Below, piece after piece: positions 1-9,159 of a stretch of 64,000 bases of DNA (position 1 is its first letter; each line of letters begins with the position of its first letter). Made by a program: the position numbers and the translations under genes. Origin of the DNA: Mycetocola manganoxydans. GTDB taxonomy: Bacteria > Actinomycetota > Actinomycetes > Actinomycetales > Microbacteriaceae. A model generated the notes under the pieces. It had not been told where the DNA came from. It did no database searches and worked only from the letters and a program-made list of their open reading frames with translations. The stretch is from the NCBI RefSeq assembly GCF_003667545.1, contig NZ_RCUV01000019.1, forward strand, positions 1 to 64,000. Direction: 5' to 3'.

Positions 1-76
1 GCACGCTGTTGAGTTCTCAAGGATCGGATGCTCCTGCTTTTCACCCTTCCGGGCTGCTCCGCAGGGCAACTTCTCT
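1..76 (-). other. Probable leader of a leftward rRNA operon
   Basis: Read on the minus strand, this stretch runs from just after a strong promoter to the window edge. It ends in a sequence of the form CTTGAGAACTCAACAGCGTGC-minus-one (positions 1-21), which resembles the conserved pre-rRNA processing segments that I recall flanking 16S or 23S genes in Actinobacteria. It also contains a GC-rich hairpin-like section (positions 44-66). No mature rRNA is visible, so the 16S gene itself would lie outside the window to the left. The identification rests on recalled similarity and the promoter type. Confidence 0.55.
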
Positions 77-104
77 AACTTACCACTCTCGAAGTCTTTG
101 TCAA
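77..104 (-). promoter_or_regulatory. rRNA-type sigma-70 promoter, firing leftward
   Basis: On the minus strand a consensus -35 TTGACA (99-104) is followed by a 16-bp spacer and the -10 TAAGTT (77-82). A near-consensus -35 with this kind of -10 is typical of actinobacterial rRNA promoters. Positions 105-397 contain no gene that I can support. Confidence 0.65.
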
Positions 105-189
105 ATCGAGTGTTTTTGGCCCCGACTCGAGAGTCGGCGCACCAAACAATCGCCTGAATTTCTTCAGCTTCTTTGAGTGGAGGTTGTTA

Positions 190-218
190 ATCCTAAGGCA
201 GTAAACGCCGACACTCAA
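190..218 (-). promoter_or_regulatory. Possible second upstream rrn promoter
   Basis: On the minus strand TTGAGT (213-218), a 17-bp spacer and TAGGAT (190-195) form a plausible second promoter about 115 bp upstream of the stronger one. Tandem promoters are common before rRNA operons. A 7-bp inverted repeat, CCGACTC/GAGTCGG (122-137), lies between the two. Confidence 0.35.
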
Positions 219-397
219 GAGTGCCTGTTCTTTTACCTGGATTTGGTCCCGCATGAGGCCGGCGAGCTGTTCCGCTCTGCCGCACCTTTGGGGTGACGAG
301 TGATTACTTTACGCACATCCCGGTACCCCCGCAAATTGCTCCTGCAGTCCGGGCGTGTCGCGCTGGAGAACCCCGGAAATCCGGGAGTTCGTGGGCG

Positions 398-1297
398 CTA
401 GACCGAGTCGTCGTCGCTCAGCTCGCCCCGCAGCATCCGGACCCAGGCGCTCAAATACAGCGCACCGGCATCGTCGTGGATCAGGGAGTCGTGGTGCCTC
501 ACCGGATACGGCGTCTCCGGCACTCCGTCGGCCGGGCGAACATCGACGTGGATGACGTCATACCCGCGCTCGTGGAGCCAGTCGGCCATGGCGTAATCGG
601 TGCGGGAATCTCCCATGGTGCGCCACCGGGAAGGGAGGACCGCGCCGTCCTTCTCGAGGAGTGCGAGGAACTTGCTCGCGCCGAGGTCTTTACCGAGCCG
701 GACCGACTCGATGTCGGTGGAGATGATCGTCGGGTCGATGCGAAACGGGACGTTGCCCGCGGCGTCCGTCACGATCGTCATCCCCCACTCGTAGCCGAGA
801 CCCTGGGCTTCGAGCTCCCGAGCGGCATCCGAGTCGAAAGCATCGCGGCGGGAGGTGAAGTGCTCGGCCGAGACGTCGAGCCTTTGCTCGACCGACACCA
901 TTGCGCGCTTCGTCTCGTCGAAGAACACCACATCGTCGTACGAGTCGTGGACGAGTTCACGGATGGCATCGGCATAGGCGGGGGGAACCGCGAGGTCCTC
1001 GTCGACATCGATCTCGCCGAAGCCGGACGGTGTGATCCTGACGACGACAGCGCCCTTTTCACAGATTGCCCAGACGCGGGCGGTGTCGCCGAGGCCGGCC
1101 GACAGCAATTGTGGAACCACCTCGTCGCGGATGAACGCGTCGGAGCGGCCGGTGTTGAAAACGATCGGCACTCCCCCGTTCGCGAGTTCCACCAGATCGC
1201 GGGCGATGCTGGGGATGGCGACACTCCGGCTGACCGGGCTGGCGATCGGGCCATCGACGTCGAGCAGGAGTCCAAGTACGGGAGCGGCATCAGTCAC
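398..1297 (-). CDS. HAD-superfamily hydrolase
   Basis: This 299-residue cytoplasmic protein has the DxDG signature of the haloacid dehalogenase phosphatase family near the N terminus (LDVDGP, about residues 12-17). A conserved Thr follows in FNTGRSD (about 48-54), and a late GDSRTDYAMAD segment (about 228-238) supplies the acidic metal-binding residues. The inserted cap and overall length fit the Cof/sucrose-phosphatase-like branch, which removes phosphate from sugars or similar small molecules. The substrate cannot be told from the sequence. It lies downstream of tRNA-Ser on the same strand but behind a good hairpin terminator, so it is probably a separate unit. Confidence 0.85.
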   Translation of the reverse strand: MTDAAPVLGLLLDVDGPIASPVSRSVAIPSIARDLVELANGGVPIVFNTGRSDAFIRDEVVPQLLSAGLGDTARVWAICEKGAVVVRITPSGFGEIDVDEDLAVPPAYADAIRELVHDSYDDVVFFDETKRAMVSVEQRLDVSAEHFTSRRDAFDSDAARELEAQGLGYEWGMTIVTDAAGNVPFRIDPTIISTDIESVRLGKDLGASKFLALLEKDGAVLPSRWRTMGDSRTDYAMADWLHERGYDVIHVDVRPADGVPETPYPVRHHDSLIHDDAGALYLSAWVRMLRGELSDDDSV

Positions 1298-1332
1298 CGC
1301 GCCAGTCTAGAGGCGAACCCCCAGCAGTAGAA

Positions 1333-1366
1333 AAGAACCCCCGCAACCGAAGTCACGGGGGTTCTT
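1333..1366 (-). terminator. Hairpin terminator after tRNA-Ser
   Basis: AAGAACCCCCG (1333-1343) and CGGGGGTTCTT (1356-1366) form an 11-bp perfect stem around a 12-nt loop. It sits directly after the tRNA 3' end on the minus strand and should separate it from the HAD gene. Confidence 0.8.
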
Positions 1367-1367
1367 A

Positions 1368-1458
1368 TGGCGGTGGCGGTGGGATTTGAACCCACGGTGC
1401 GCTTTAGACGCACACAACTTTTCGAGAGTTGCACCTTCGGCCGCTCGGACACGCCACC
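1368..1458 (-). tRNA. tRNA-Ser (anticodon CGA)
   Basis: The minus strand folds as a class II tRNA. The acceptor is GGTGGCG/CGCCACC with discriminator G, there is a long variable arm as expected for serine, and the T arm is GTGGG-TTCAAAT-CCCAC. The anticodon loop CTCGAAA gives CGA, which reads UCG. The 3' CCA is encoded in the DNA (1368-1370). The tRNA body without CCA is 1371-1458. Confidence 0.93.
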
Positions 1459-1531
1459 GCGGTCGAGTGTAATGGATCAACGAAGCGCGCGCGAACCGAG
1501 CAGTGTCGTACCCCGCGGTTAGGCTCGGAGC

Positions 1532-2890
1532 ATGGCTAAACCGACCTCGACCTTCAAGTGCACCGAGTGCGGCTGGCAAACCCTCAAGTGGGCCGGCCGG
1601 TGCGGCGAATGCCAGCAATGGGGAACCGTCGTCGACGTCGCTACAGAGACCGGCCTGGTCTCCCGGGTCACCTCCTCCCCTGTCTCCGCAAGCCGCTCGG
1701 CCCGTCCCATCACCGAGATCACCGAAGCGGATGTCGCGCACTGGCCGACGGGGATCGACGAGTTCGATCGCGTGCTCGGTGGGGGCATCGTCCCCGGTGC
1801 AGCGATTCTTCTCTCCGGAGAACCGGGAGTCGGCAAATCGACGCTGCTGCTCGAAGTCGCGGCCAAGGCTGCGAAGGCGAAGTCACGGGTGCTCTACGTC
1901 AGCGCGGAAGAGTCGGTCAACCAGGTGAAGCTTCGCGCCAGACGGACGGGTGCACTGAGCGACAACCTGTTTCTCGCCGCCGAGACCGACCTCGGCGTGG
2001 TGCTCGGCCAGATCGACGCGGTCGAGCCACAGCTTCTCATTGTCGACTCGGTGCAGACGGTTTCCAGTCCGCTGTCCGACGGGATCGCCGGGCAGCCGAG
2101 TCAGGTGCGCGAGGTGGCACAAACCCTCATCCGGGTCGCCAAGGAACGCGGACTGCCCGTGCTTCTCGTCGGCCACGTCACGAAGGACGGCACCATTGCG
2201 GGCCCCCGTCTGCTGGAGCACCTCGTCGACGTCGTCTGCCATTTCGAGGGCGACCGCCACACATCGTTGCGTTTCGTGCGGGCGCTCAAGAACCGATTTG
2301 GCCCGACGGACGAGGTCGGATGCTTTGAGATGACCGGCGACGGTATCGCAGAGGTCCCTGACCCGAGTTCACTGTTCCTCAGCCGTGGGGCGGCGGTCTC
2401 CGGCACCTGTGTCACCGTGTCGATGGAAGGCAAGCGCGCCATTCCGGTCGAGATCCAGGCTCTCGTGCTCGACACCCCGATGCCGAACCCGCGCCGCGTG
2501 ACGAACGGGGTCGACTCGTCCCGCGTGGCGATGCTCCTCGCGGTGCTCTCCCAGCGCGCCGGAATCAAGCTGCACGACAAGGACGTCTACGTTTCGACGG
2601 TCGGCGGTGTGAAGCTCACGGAGCCAGGAGCGGACCTCGCTATCGCTATTGCCATCGCATCGGCTGCTGCGGATTACCCGGTGCCGCATGATTTCGCCGC
2701 GTTCGGCGAGATCTCCCTGGCTGGTGAAGTGCGCCCGGTCGCCGCCGCGAAACAGCGCACGGCCGAAGCGACCCGCCTCGGTTACCGGACGATCGTCGAT
2801 GCCAGGGCCGGCAGCATCCGTGAGGCGCTCGCCTCGGCGAAGAATGCCGCCGGGTCGTCGTTCGACAAAGAGCTCGACAGCGTCTTCTGA
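1532..2890 (+). CDS. radA: DNA repair protein RadA (Sms)
   Basis: This 452-residue RecA-like ATPase processes recombination intermediates by driving branch migration. It has an N-terminal zinc finger with CxxC pairs at C10/C13 and C24/C27. The Walker A is GEPGVGKS (96-103) and the RadA-specific KNRFG motif is at 253-257. A C-terminal Lon-protease-like domain follows from about 280, with a VSTVGGVKL segment. The length matches the family. A possible -10, TAGGCT (1520-1525), lies only 6 bp before the ATG, so the mRNA may be leaderless, as is common in actinobacteria; no good -35 was seen. It converges with the next gene at an 18-bp gap. Confidence 0.96.
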   Translation: MAKPTSTFKCTECGWQTLKWAGRCGECQQWGTVVDVATETGLVSRVTSSPVSASRSARPITEITEADVAHWPTGIDEFDRVLGGGIVPGAAILLSGEPGVGKSTLLLEVAAKAAKAKSRVLYVSAEESVNQVKLRARRTGALSDNLFLAAETDLGVVLGQIDAVEPQLLIVDSVQTVSSPLSDGIAGQPSQVREVAQTLIRVAKERGLPVLLVGHVTKDGTIAGPRLLEHLVDVVCHFEGDRHTSLRFVRALKNRFGPTDEVGCFEMTGDGIAEVPDPSSLFLSRGAAVSGTCVTVSMEGKRAIPVEIQALVLDTPMPNPRRVTNGVDSSRVAMLLAVLSQRAGIKLHDKDVYVSTVGGVKLTEPGADLAIAIAIASAAADYPVPHDFAAFGEISLAGEVRPVAAAKQRTAEATRLGYRTIVDARAGSIREALASAKNAAGSSFDKELDSVF

Positions 2891-2908
2891 GCGACCGTCT
2901 CTGTCGAA

Positions 2909-3301
2909 CTAGAGGGCGAGAACCCGGAGCAGTTCGTCCGGTGACGCCTGCATCGGGTGCGGGCCGGCGAGGTCGAAAAAGACCGTGTGGATCTGCTCGC
3001 GATGCGTGCGAAGAAAGGTGTGCAGCCAGACCCCGTCGTACAGTCCGACGAGGGGCGGCAGCGCTGCCGGTTTGTGTTCGGCGTCGGAGAACAGCAGCAA
3101 CGCGATGCGCCCGGTGTCGGGTTCACGGTAGGTCCATACTTCGCCCGCGTCGGTCGGCTTGTCTGGCTGACCGGCGCTGATCAACGGCACGACGACGCAG
3201 TCGTTGCGCAGCGCAAACGCGACGGCGGCCATGTCCTGCTGCGCCAGCGCCTCCGCGAGAGTGTCGGATCGAAAGGTCAGCTGCTTCTTCTTTTTCGACA
3301 T
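2909..3301 (-). CDS. SseB-like N-terminal domain protein
   Basis: A 130-residue soluble protein of unknown function. It begins with a lysine run (MSKKKKQ) and then has the alternating strand/helix pattern and central LLFSDAEHKPAALP segment that I associate with the SseB N-terminal family, which is frequent as a stand-alone protein in actinobacteria. There is no signal peptide or membrane segment. It converges with radA and shares its strand with the membrane-anchored protein gene to its right. The family assignment is tentative. Confidence 0.7.
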   Translation of the reverse strand: MSKKKKQLTFRSDTLAEALAQQDMAAVAFALRNDCVVVPLISAGQPDKPTDAGEVWTYREPDTGRIALLLFSDAEHKPAALPPLVGLYDGVWLHTFLRTHREQIHTVFFDLAGPHPMQASPDELLRVLAL

Positions 3302-3351
3302 GGTGTCCAGTCTTGCAGAGCCTGCAGGCCCCTGAGCTCAGCGGGAGACGC

Positions 3352-3975
3352 CTAACCGGCGAGGATGAACTGCTTCGACGCCTCGCTCTCGAATCCGCCG
3401 ACCGATGTCGACAGGTGGTACGACGCACCAGCGGCGGGGACTGCCGGGCGCTCACCCTCACACGTGGACGGCGTCGACCGGGTCCGGTCCCAGGTGATGG
3501 GAGCCGTGGAAGCGACGACCTGTCCCGCCTCGAGTTCGACGATCGCGTCCGCGGGCTCGACCTGGCAGTCGGTCGACGTCCAGTACACGTCGGATCCGCT
3601 CTTGATGGTGAATACCTGAGCGGCAGTGCCGACGTTGATACGGCAGGCTTCGTCCGTCGTGTTCGTGATCTGCAGCGACAGCTGGGGAAGTTCCTCCGCG
3701 CCGTATGTGCTCTTGTCGGTCAGCGCCTCGACGAGAACGTCTCCGTCGGCGCACTCGGAGATCACGCCGGGACTGGGGGTCGGCGTCGAGGTGCTCTTCG
3801 CCACTGACGTGCTCTGTGCCGCCGGTGCTTCGCGGGGCTCGGCTCCCGTCGAGCCAGGCTTCCAGATGACGAGCGCGATGATCGCGATCACGGCAACCAG
3901 GCCGGCAAGGACCCAGAGCCGCCGGCGCACGTACACGCTGCGTGGTGCGCGGCCAGTGCCTTCGGTTCTCGACAT
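3352..3975 (-). CDS. Membrane-anchored extracytoplasmic protein, unknown function
   Basis: The start is taken at the ATG giving MSRTEGTGR, because the upstream in-frame ATG at 4008 would add an uncharacteristic extension. The 207-residue product has an Arg-rich segment (YVRRRLW) and then one membrane helix at about 19-38. A Ser/Thr/Pro/Ala linker (about 40-70) leads to an exported domain containing four cysteines, enough for two disulfides. Topology is N-terminus in, C-terminal domain outside. The beta-rich C-terminal part could be an immunoglobulin-like fold. No function is assigned. Confidence 0.75.
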   Translation of the reverse strand: MSRTEGTGRAPRSVYVRRRLWVLAGLVAVIAIIALVIWKPGSTGAEPREAPAAQSTSVAKSTSTPTPSPGVISECADGDVLVEALTDKSTYGAEELPQLSLQITNTTDEACRINVGTAAQVFTIKSGSDVYWTSTDCQVEPADAIVELEAGQVVASTAPITWDRTRSTPSTCEGERPAVPAAGASYHLSTSVGGFESEASKQFILAG

Positions 3976-4014
3976 GGGTTCAGGATAACCAGCGGCCGGA
4001 TGCCGCACGCACAG

Positions 4015-4052
4015 GACGCGCGGAGGGTCGCGATTGCGTCCCTCCGCGCGTC
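4015..4052 (-). terminator. Hairpin terminator after the nuclease/nucleotidase gene
   Basis: GACGCGCGGAGGG (4015-4027) and CCCTCCGCGCGTC (4040-4052) form a 13-bp perfect stem with a 12-nt loop, starting 12 bp past the stop codon on the minus strand. There is no T-run, which is usual for high-GC actinobacteria. Confidence 0.7.
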
Positions 4053-4063
4053 TTCTGGCGCTG

Positions 4064-7000
4064 CTAGGCCGTTCGGCGGCGACTCACGATCAGGGCTGTC
4101 GTACCCGCCATGAGGAGCAGGAGAGCGAAGGCGATCGCCGGCGCGATCTCTCCACCGGTGTTGCTCAGCGAGCCAGGCCGCCCTGGACCGGCGGCTCCAC
4201 CGCCGTCGCCCGGTTCACCCGGATCTCCCGGTCCAGCCGCTGCCGCAAGGACCTCGACGTCCGTCCACGAGATCACGTCACCGTTCTCGTCGAGGACGAC
4301 GAGTCGGTGGTCACCGAGCGGGGCATCCTCGGGAACCGTCACGGTGACGCGGCCGTCTTCCCCGACCTGGACGAGACCGTCGCTGAGCATGATCGGCTCG
4401 GAGTAGAGCCAGATCGACACATACTTTCCGATCCATTCCTGCAGGAGCTGGATGGCGACATCCTCACCGCGGACGAACGCGCCGATCACCGTGATCAGAT
4501 CCTTCAGTGCCTCGGTCAATTCGTCCTCCGGCGCCGGTGTCGGCGCACCGGACGTGACGGTCAGCGGCAGGGTCACCGTCGTTCCGGATTCCTGGGCGAC
4601 GATCGTCAGCGTCTTCTCTCCCGCCCCATCAGGGACCGTGAACGACACTGTCGCTTCACCCGCTGTCACCGGCGACGTTGCGACTGTCGCACCGTCGATC
4701 GCCGCGGTGACCGACGTGTTCACCGGGCTTCCTGCCGACGTGAGGTCGAGCTTCGCGAGGTTCAGTGTGAGCGTGCTGCCCTCGGCGACCGGGCCGGTGG
4801 GGATACCCGTCACCTGTACCGAGCGGCGGTCAAAGCTCGGTGACAGTGGGCTGTTGGTCCGGATGTAGTCGATCCAGGCGTCGCGGTCGACGAGACCGGA
4901 GTCCCTGGTGTTGACGCCCTCGTTGAAGATCCGGAAGTTGTCCCCACCCTGGAGCAGGAAGCTGAACGACCCGATCCGGTAGTCCGCCGCCGGATCGATC
5001 GGTGCGCCGTTCACGGTGATGCTCGTGATCCGGTCGCCCTGCGTACGTGCCGGGTCGAATGTGTAACTGACGTTGTCGGACAGGCCGAGTTGCAGATACG
5101 GGCGAGACGGCACGTTGCCGTCCGCGTCGAGCTGCCACTGCTGCTCGAGCAACTCCTTGAACTGTTCACCATCGAGCGTCGTCGTCCACAGGTTGTTGAG
5201 GAACGGCAGGACGGCGTTCGCTTGGGCATAGGTGATGTCGCCTGCCGCCAGGTCGGCACGAAGGCCGCCGGGGTTCACGACGCCGATCTCGGCGCTGCCT
5301 CGATCCGCTGAGCTGAGCGATTCGACGAGCGAGTTCGCCACGAGGTTCCCGAGGGTTGACTCGCTCGACCTGTCGTCGCGTACTCCGTTGGCGAACGCCG
5401 TGGTGATCGGCGCCGTGGCGCTTCCCACCACCTGGTTGCCGATGACGTTGGACTCCGCGATGGCCGCGCGGACGATCCGGTCCACCTCCGCGACGGCAGG
5501 GTAGGTAGCGATCAGCTCGGCGTCTTCCGTCGTCACCCGCACGACGTTCCTCGCTTCGTAGGACGTCACATCCCCCGACGCGGTGTCCACGGTGAGAACG
5601 ATCTGGCCGATGTTCTCGCCGTAGCTTCCGGTCTGGAGGATCGGGCGGGTTTCGCCGCTCACTCCGGGGACCGGTGCGTCCCAGGCGTACTGCTTATGGG
5701 TGTGCCCGGTGAAGATGGCGTCGACCTCGGCAGACGTCTTCGACACGATGTCGGCGAATGCGCCGCCGGCGAGCACTTCTTCTTCGAGTGTCGACCCGTC
5801 GGGGATGCCGGCACCTGCGCCCTCGTGGAATTCCGCGACGATGACGTCGGCCTCACCGTTCGACTCATCTCCATCGCTCAACTGCGCGGCGACACGGTTG
5901 ACGGCCTCGACGGGATCCCCGAATTCGAGGTCGGTGATTCCGCCCGGTGATACGAGCGTCGGCGTCTCCTCGGTGACCGCTCCGATCACCGCAACATCGA
6001 CGCCGTCCACCTCGAAGATCGCGTACTCGTCGAGCGCCGGGGTGCTCGTGCCTTTCAGGTAGACGTTCGCACCGAGGTACGGGAAGCGGGCGTTCTGCCC
6101 GCCGTTCATCACCCGGTCGACGAGGTCGTCGTAGCCCTGGTCGAACTCGTGGTTGCCGACCGCAGCTGCTGCGAGGCCGAGCGCGTTGAGAACGTCGATC
6201 GTGGGCTGGTCGAGCAACGACGACGAAGCGAAGAGAGACGCTCCGATGTTGTCTCCTGCCGAGAGGAACAGCGACTGGTCGGCTCCGAACTGTGCCTTCA
6301 GGGACTCGATCGTTCCGGCGAACTTCACCGTGTTGGCGTCGATCCGCCCGTGGAAGTCGTTGATGTTCAGGAGGTTGAGGATCGACGTCGTCGAGTCCGC
6401 GTCGATGCCGACGAGCACGGGATCGTGATCGCTCGACCGGTACGGGCTCTCGTCATAGAAGTTCGTCGCGTTGTAGTTGTAGCGCGAGTACTCCAGGGCG
6501 ATCGACTCGACCGAGTTGATGTTCCACACGTCGGCGCCGGTCACCGTGGTGTCGGCTTCACCTGAGGCGAAGATGTAGTCGAGCGAACCGATGGCCTTGC
6601 CGAACTGGTAGGTGTATTTGCCGCTCTTGTCGCCCTGGCTGATGTAACCGGCGTCCTCGAGCACCTGGATCGGGGATTCCTGGGCGTAGGAGTTGAAGTC
6701 GCCGGTGAGGAAGACCCGCTCCGTCCCCCACTCGGCCGTCAGCTCATCTGCGAAGGCGACGAGTGCTTCAGCCTGCCGCACCCGGTCACCCGTGTACGCG
6801 CCCTCTCCGGAGTCGACGTTGTCTCCGGTCGCGCCCGAGTCGCTCTTCGACTTGAAGTGGTTCGCGATCACGATGAAAGCTTCGGAGTCCGCTCCCTGTG
6901 CTGGCTTGAATGCCTGCGCGTTGGGTTCGCGTGCGTTGCTGAAAGCGGGAGAGTCGAGGAGGATGCGTCCGGTGCCGACGGTTTCGACGGCATCCGCCTT

Positions 7001-8962
7001 GTAGATGTATGCGGTCCGGATGACGTCCTCGTTCTCGGGCACGTCTTCGGGAGACGGCACGAACGACCACACGTCGTTTCCTGCGTCTGCATTGAGCGCG
7101 TCGACGAGAACACCGAGGGCGAAGTCGCGGTCCTTGTCGACTCGGGCGGAGTTCTCGATCTCTTCGAGCGAGACGACATCGGCGTCGAGGGCGTTGATCG
7201 CGTTCACGATCTTGGCCTGCTGACGCGCCAGGTTCGCGGCATCCGCTGCCCCGCGAACGCCGCAACCGGCGGCATCCGAGTTGTTCACCGTGATCGGGTT
7301 GCCGTCGCGGTCGGTGTAGAAGGTGCAGCCGGTGCGGTCGGCGCCGGTCGTGGCGAAGTAGTTGAGCACGTTGAACGTTGCGAGGGTGATGTCTCCGCCC
7401 ACGTTCGCCGGGGCAGCCGTCCGCGTGTTGCCGAAGGTTGCCGGCTGGACCGTATCCGCGTTGTCACCGGTGAGATGACTGGTCGGCTGGAACTTCCAGT
7501 TGTTGTTCCGGTAGTCGAGGATCACCGGGTCCGTGAAGGTCACGGGCGCACCGACTCGCACCGGAGCGGTCGTCGACAGATACGGCACCGGGATGTTCTT
7601 GTTCGCGCCGTTGTTGGCGGAGCTCAGGAAGTTGATCGTCGACCCGTCGTCGAGCGTGACCAGTTCCGCCCCGAACCGGGCGGCCGCTGCGTCATGAGCG
7701 GGAGTCCCAGGAGCCCCGAGGACGGTCGGGTTCACGAGCGGTGTCGTCGCGGCGACGAGACCGATCTCGCCGTACTGGTTCGTGCTGTACACGTCGGTGA
7801 CGGTGTAGTTACCGGCGGGGGCCATCAGCATTCCCTCGAGTCGCTCGCGCGCGGCGTTCTCGGTGGGGAAGGCGACGGCGGCAGGTACTGGTGCTGTCAC
7901 CGTCGTGGCGTCGAGGGTGGTGAGTCCGTTGGCGTCGGCGACGGTCACCTGCGTCAGTCCGAAGTACTCCGAGACGGCGCCGGTGATCTCGACGTACGCT
8001 CCCGTGTCGACGGATGCGACGGTGCTCGGCGAGTAGACGAAGATCGCGTCGGATGCCGTCTGGCCGGCTGCGTTCGCGCCCGTTCCCGGGGTCTGGAGGT
8101 AGTAGCCGTCGAATCCGCCGGTCTCGTAGACCGCGGTGACGATCCCGGACGTCGTGACCGTGTCACCGACGAGGGGGCTCACGTCACCCGTGCCCTGGAT
8201 TTCGGCGATCGGCACGGTTCCCGGCTCGACCGGGGGCTCGGTTGGATCGGTCGGCTCGGTCGGATCCTCCGGGTCCGTCGGCGGGTCGGTCGGGATGCTG
8301 GGGTCGCTGCTTGCGATGTTCTGCGGGGTGATCGTTGCTGAGAGGGAGAAGTCGGACGCGTTGTCGTCGGTGTCAGCGAAACCGGTTCGGTTCAGGCTCT
8401 TGACGTCGGTGTTCCCGCTGGGTGCCGTCGCCGGAGCGGTTTCGAACGTGTTCGACGTTCCGTAGCCGAGCGCATCGACGATGAGAGCGTTTCCGGTGGT
8501 CGAGCCCGCCGGAAGCTGGTCCGCCGTGAGCGCGGTCGGCACGGTGGCGAGAATGATCGTGCCCGAGGCGCCGGAGAGGTCGAAACCGCCGAGGGACGTG
8601 TCAGGCACGGGCAGCGGGCTGCCATTGTTTCCGTTACTGCCTCCACCGACGAGGTAATAACCCTTCGCCGGGATGGTCCCGTTCAGGTCGACCACACTCG
8701 ACGGTGCACCTTCACCCGTCGCGGATCGGTACTGCAGTGACCAGTCGCTGATGTCGATCGCGGCGTCGGTGGGGTTGTAGAGCTCGACGAACTTGTTCGA
8801 GAACGCCGCTCCGGCGCTGCCACCGGAAAGGTACGCCTCGTTGATCACCACCCCGGTGCTGTCGACACTGGCGGATGCGGGTAGTACCGCGAGCGGTGCG
8901 GCCGCGAGACCGACGAGGGATGCGAGGGCGGTGGTACGCCAGAGGCGCTTGGACAGCAACAT
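4064..8962 (-). CDS. Wall-anchored ExeM/NucH-type nuclease fused to 5'-nucleotidase
   Basis: The start is at MLLSKRLW (GGGAGA just upstream), giving 1632 residues with a signal peptide (about 1-31). Modules follow in this order: a lamin-tail domain (about 35-200), an acidic Pro/Thr/Asp linker, an OB-fold-like region (about 250-480) and an endonuclease/exonuclease/phosphatase domain (about 525-855). The nuclease carries LEEIEN, GDFNS and SSDHDP catalytic motifs. Next is a metallophosphoesterase with NDFHGRID and GNHEFDQG, the 5'-nucleotidase C-terminal domain (about 1170-1390) and an Ig-like part. The end is LSNTG, a hydrophobic helix and RRR, a sortase-type sorting signal. It should degrade extracellular DNA to nucleotides and then release phosphate and nucleosides at the cell surface. 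No sortase gene is in the window. Confidence 0.92.
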   Translation of the reverse strand: MLLSKRLWRTTALASLVGLAAAPLAVLPASASVDSTGVVINEAYLSGGSAGAAFSNKFVELYNPTDAAIDISDWSLQYRSATGEGAPSSVVDLNGTIPAKGYYLVGGGSNGNNGSPLPVPDTSLGGFDLSGASGTIILATVPTALTADQLPAGSTTGNALIVDALGYGTSNTFETAPATAPSGNTDVKSLNRTGFADTDDNASDFSLSATITPQNIASSDPSIPTDPPTDPEDPTEPTDPTEPPVEPGTVPIAEIQGTGDVSPLVGDTVTTSGIVTAVYETGGFDGYYLQTPGTGANAAGQTASDAIFVYSPSTVASVDTGAYVEITGAVSEYFGLTQVTVADANGLTTLDATTVTAPVPAAVAFPTENAARERLEGMLMAPAGNYTVTDVYSTNQYGEIGLVAATTPLVNPTVLGAPGTPAHDAAAARFGAELVTLDDGSTINFLSSANNGANKNIPVPYLSTTAPVRVGAPVTFTDPVILDYRNNNWKFQPTSHLTGDNADTVQPATFGNTRTAAPANVGGDITLATFNVLNYFATTGADRTGCTFYTDRDGNPITVNNSDAAGCGVRGAADAANLARQQAKIVNAINALDADVVSLEEIENSARVDKDRDFALGVLVDALNADAGNDVWSFVPSPEDVPENEDVIRTAYIYKADAVETVGTGRILLDSPAFSNAREPNAQAFKPAQGADSEAFIVIANHFKSKSDSGATGDNVDSGEGAYTGDRVRQAEALVAFADELTAEWGTERVFLTGDFNSYAQESPIQVLEDAGYISQGDKSGKYTYQFGKAIGSLDYIFASGEADTTVTGADVWNINSVESIALEYSRYNYNATNFYDESPYRSSDHDPVLVGIDADSTTSILNLLNINDFHGRIDANTVKFAGTIESLKAQFGADQSLFLSAGDNIGASLFASSSLLDQPTIDVLNALGLAAAAVGNHEFDQGYDDLVDRVMNGGQNARFPYLGANVYLKGTSTPALDEYAIFEVDGVDVAVIGAVTEETPTLVSPGGITDLEFGDPVEAVNRVAAQLSDGDESNGEADVIVAEFHEGAGAGIPDGSTLEEEVLAGGAFADIVSKTSAEVDAIFTGHTHKQYAWDAPVPGVSGETRPILQTGSYGENIGQIVLTVDTASGDVTSYEARNVVRVTTEDAELIATYPAVAEVDRIVRAAIAESNVIGNQVVGSATAPITTAFANGVRDDRSSESTLGNLVANSLVESLSSADRGSAEIGVVNPGGLRADLAAGDITYAQANAVLPFLNNLWTTTLDGEQFKELLEQQWQLDADGNVPSRPYLQLGLSDNVSYTFDPARTQGDRITSITVNGAPIDPAADYRIGSFSFLLQGGDNFRIFNEGVNTRDSGLVDRDAWIDYIRTNSPLSPSFDRRSVQVTGIPTGPVAEGSTLTLNLAKLDLTSAGSPVNTSVTAAIDGATVATSPVTAGEATVSFTVPDGAGEKTLTIVAQESGTTVTLPLTVTSGAPTPAPEDELTEALKDLITVIGAFVRGEDVAIQLLQEWIGKYVSIWLYSEPIMLSDGLVQVGEDGRVTVTVPEDAPLGDHRLVVLDENGDVISWTDVEVLAAAAGPGDPGEPGDGGGAAGPGRPGSLSNTGGEIAPAIAFALLLLMAGTTALIVSRRRTA

Positions 8963-9088
8963 TGGTCTCCCGAAGTTTCGTCGACGGCTGAATACGGCGC
9001 ACAGACAGTGTGCGTCATTGCGGCACTGGCCGGAGGTCACGCAGCAACACCCGCAAGGCTAGGGTCGCCGTGTGTCGTCGATTCACCC

Positions 9089-9110
9089 GAGGGGTAAACA
9101 GTGAGTAAAA
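9089..9110 (-). promoter_or_regulatory. Candidate PHO box upstream of the nuclease/nucleotidase
   Basis: On the minus strand two adjacent 11-mers, TTTTACTCACT (9100-9110) and GTTTACCCCTC (9089-9099), lie about 127 bp upstream of the start codon. The second resembles the GTTCACC-type direct-repeat unit bound by actinobacterial PhoP, with one mismatch in the core seven bases. A phosphate-starvation regulator would suit a phosphate-releasing enzyme. The match is imperfect. The inverted repeat GTGAGGG-A-CCCTCAC is also nearby (9122-9136). Confidence 0.35.
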
Positions 9111-9159
9111 GCTAGCTGCCCGTGAGGGACCCTCACAAGAGGGGCAACAAATGAGCAGC

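Noticed and set aside
6857..8341. 494-codon frame antisense to the nuclease/nucleotidase gene
   Set aside because: Shadow of the long coding sequence on the other strand, with no plausible ribosome site or domain.
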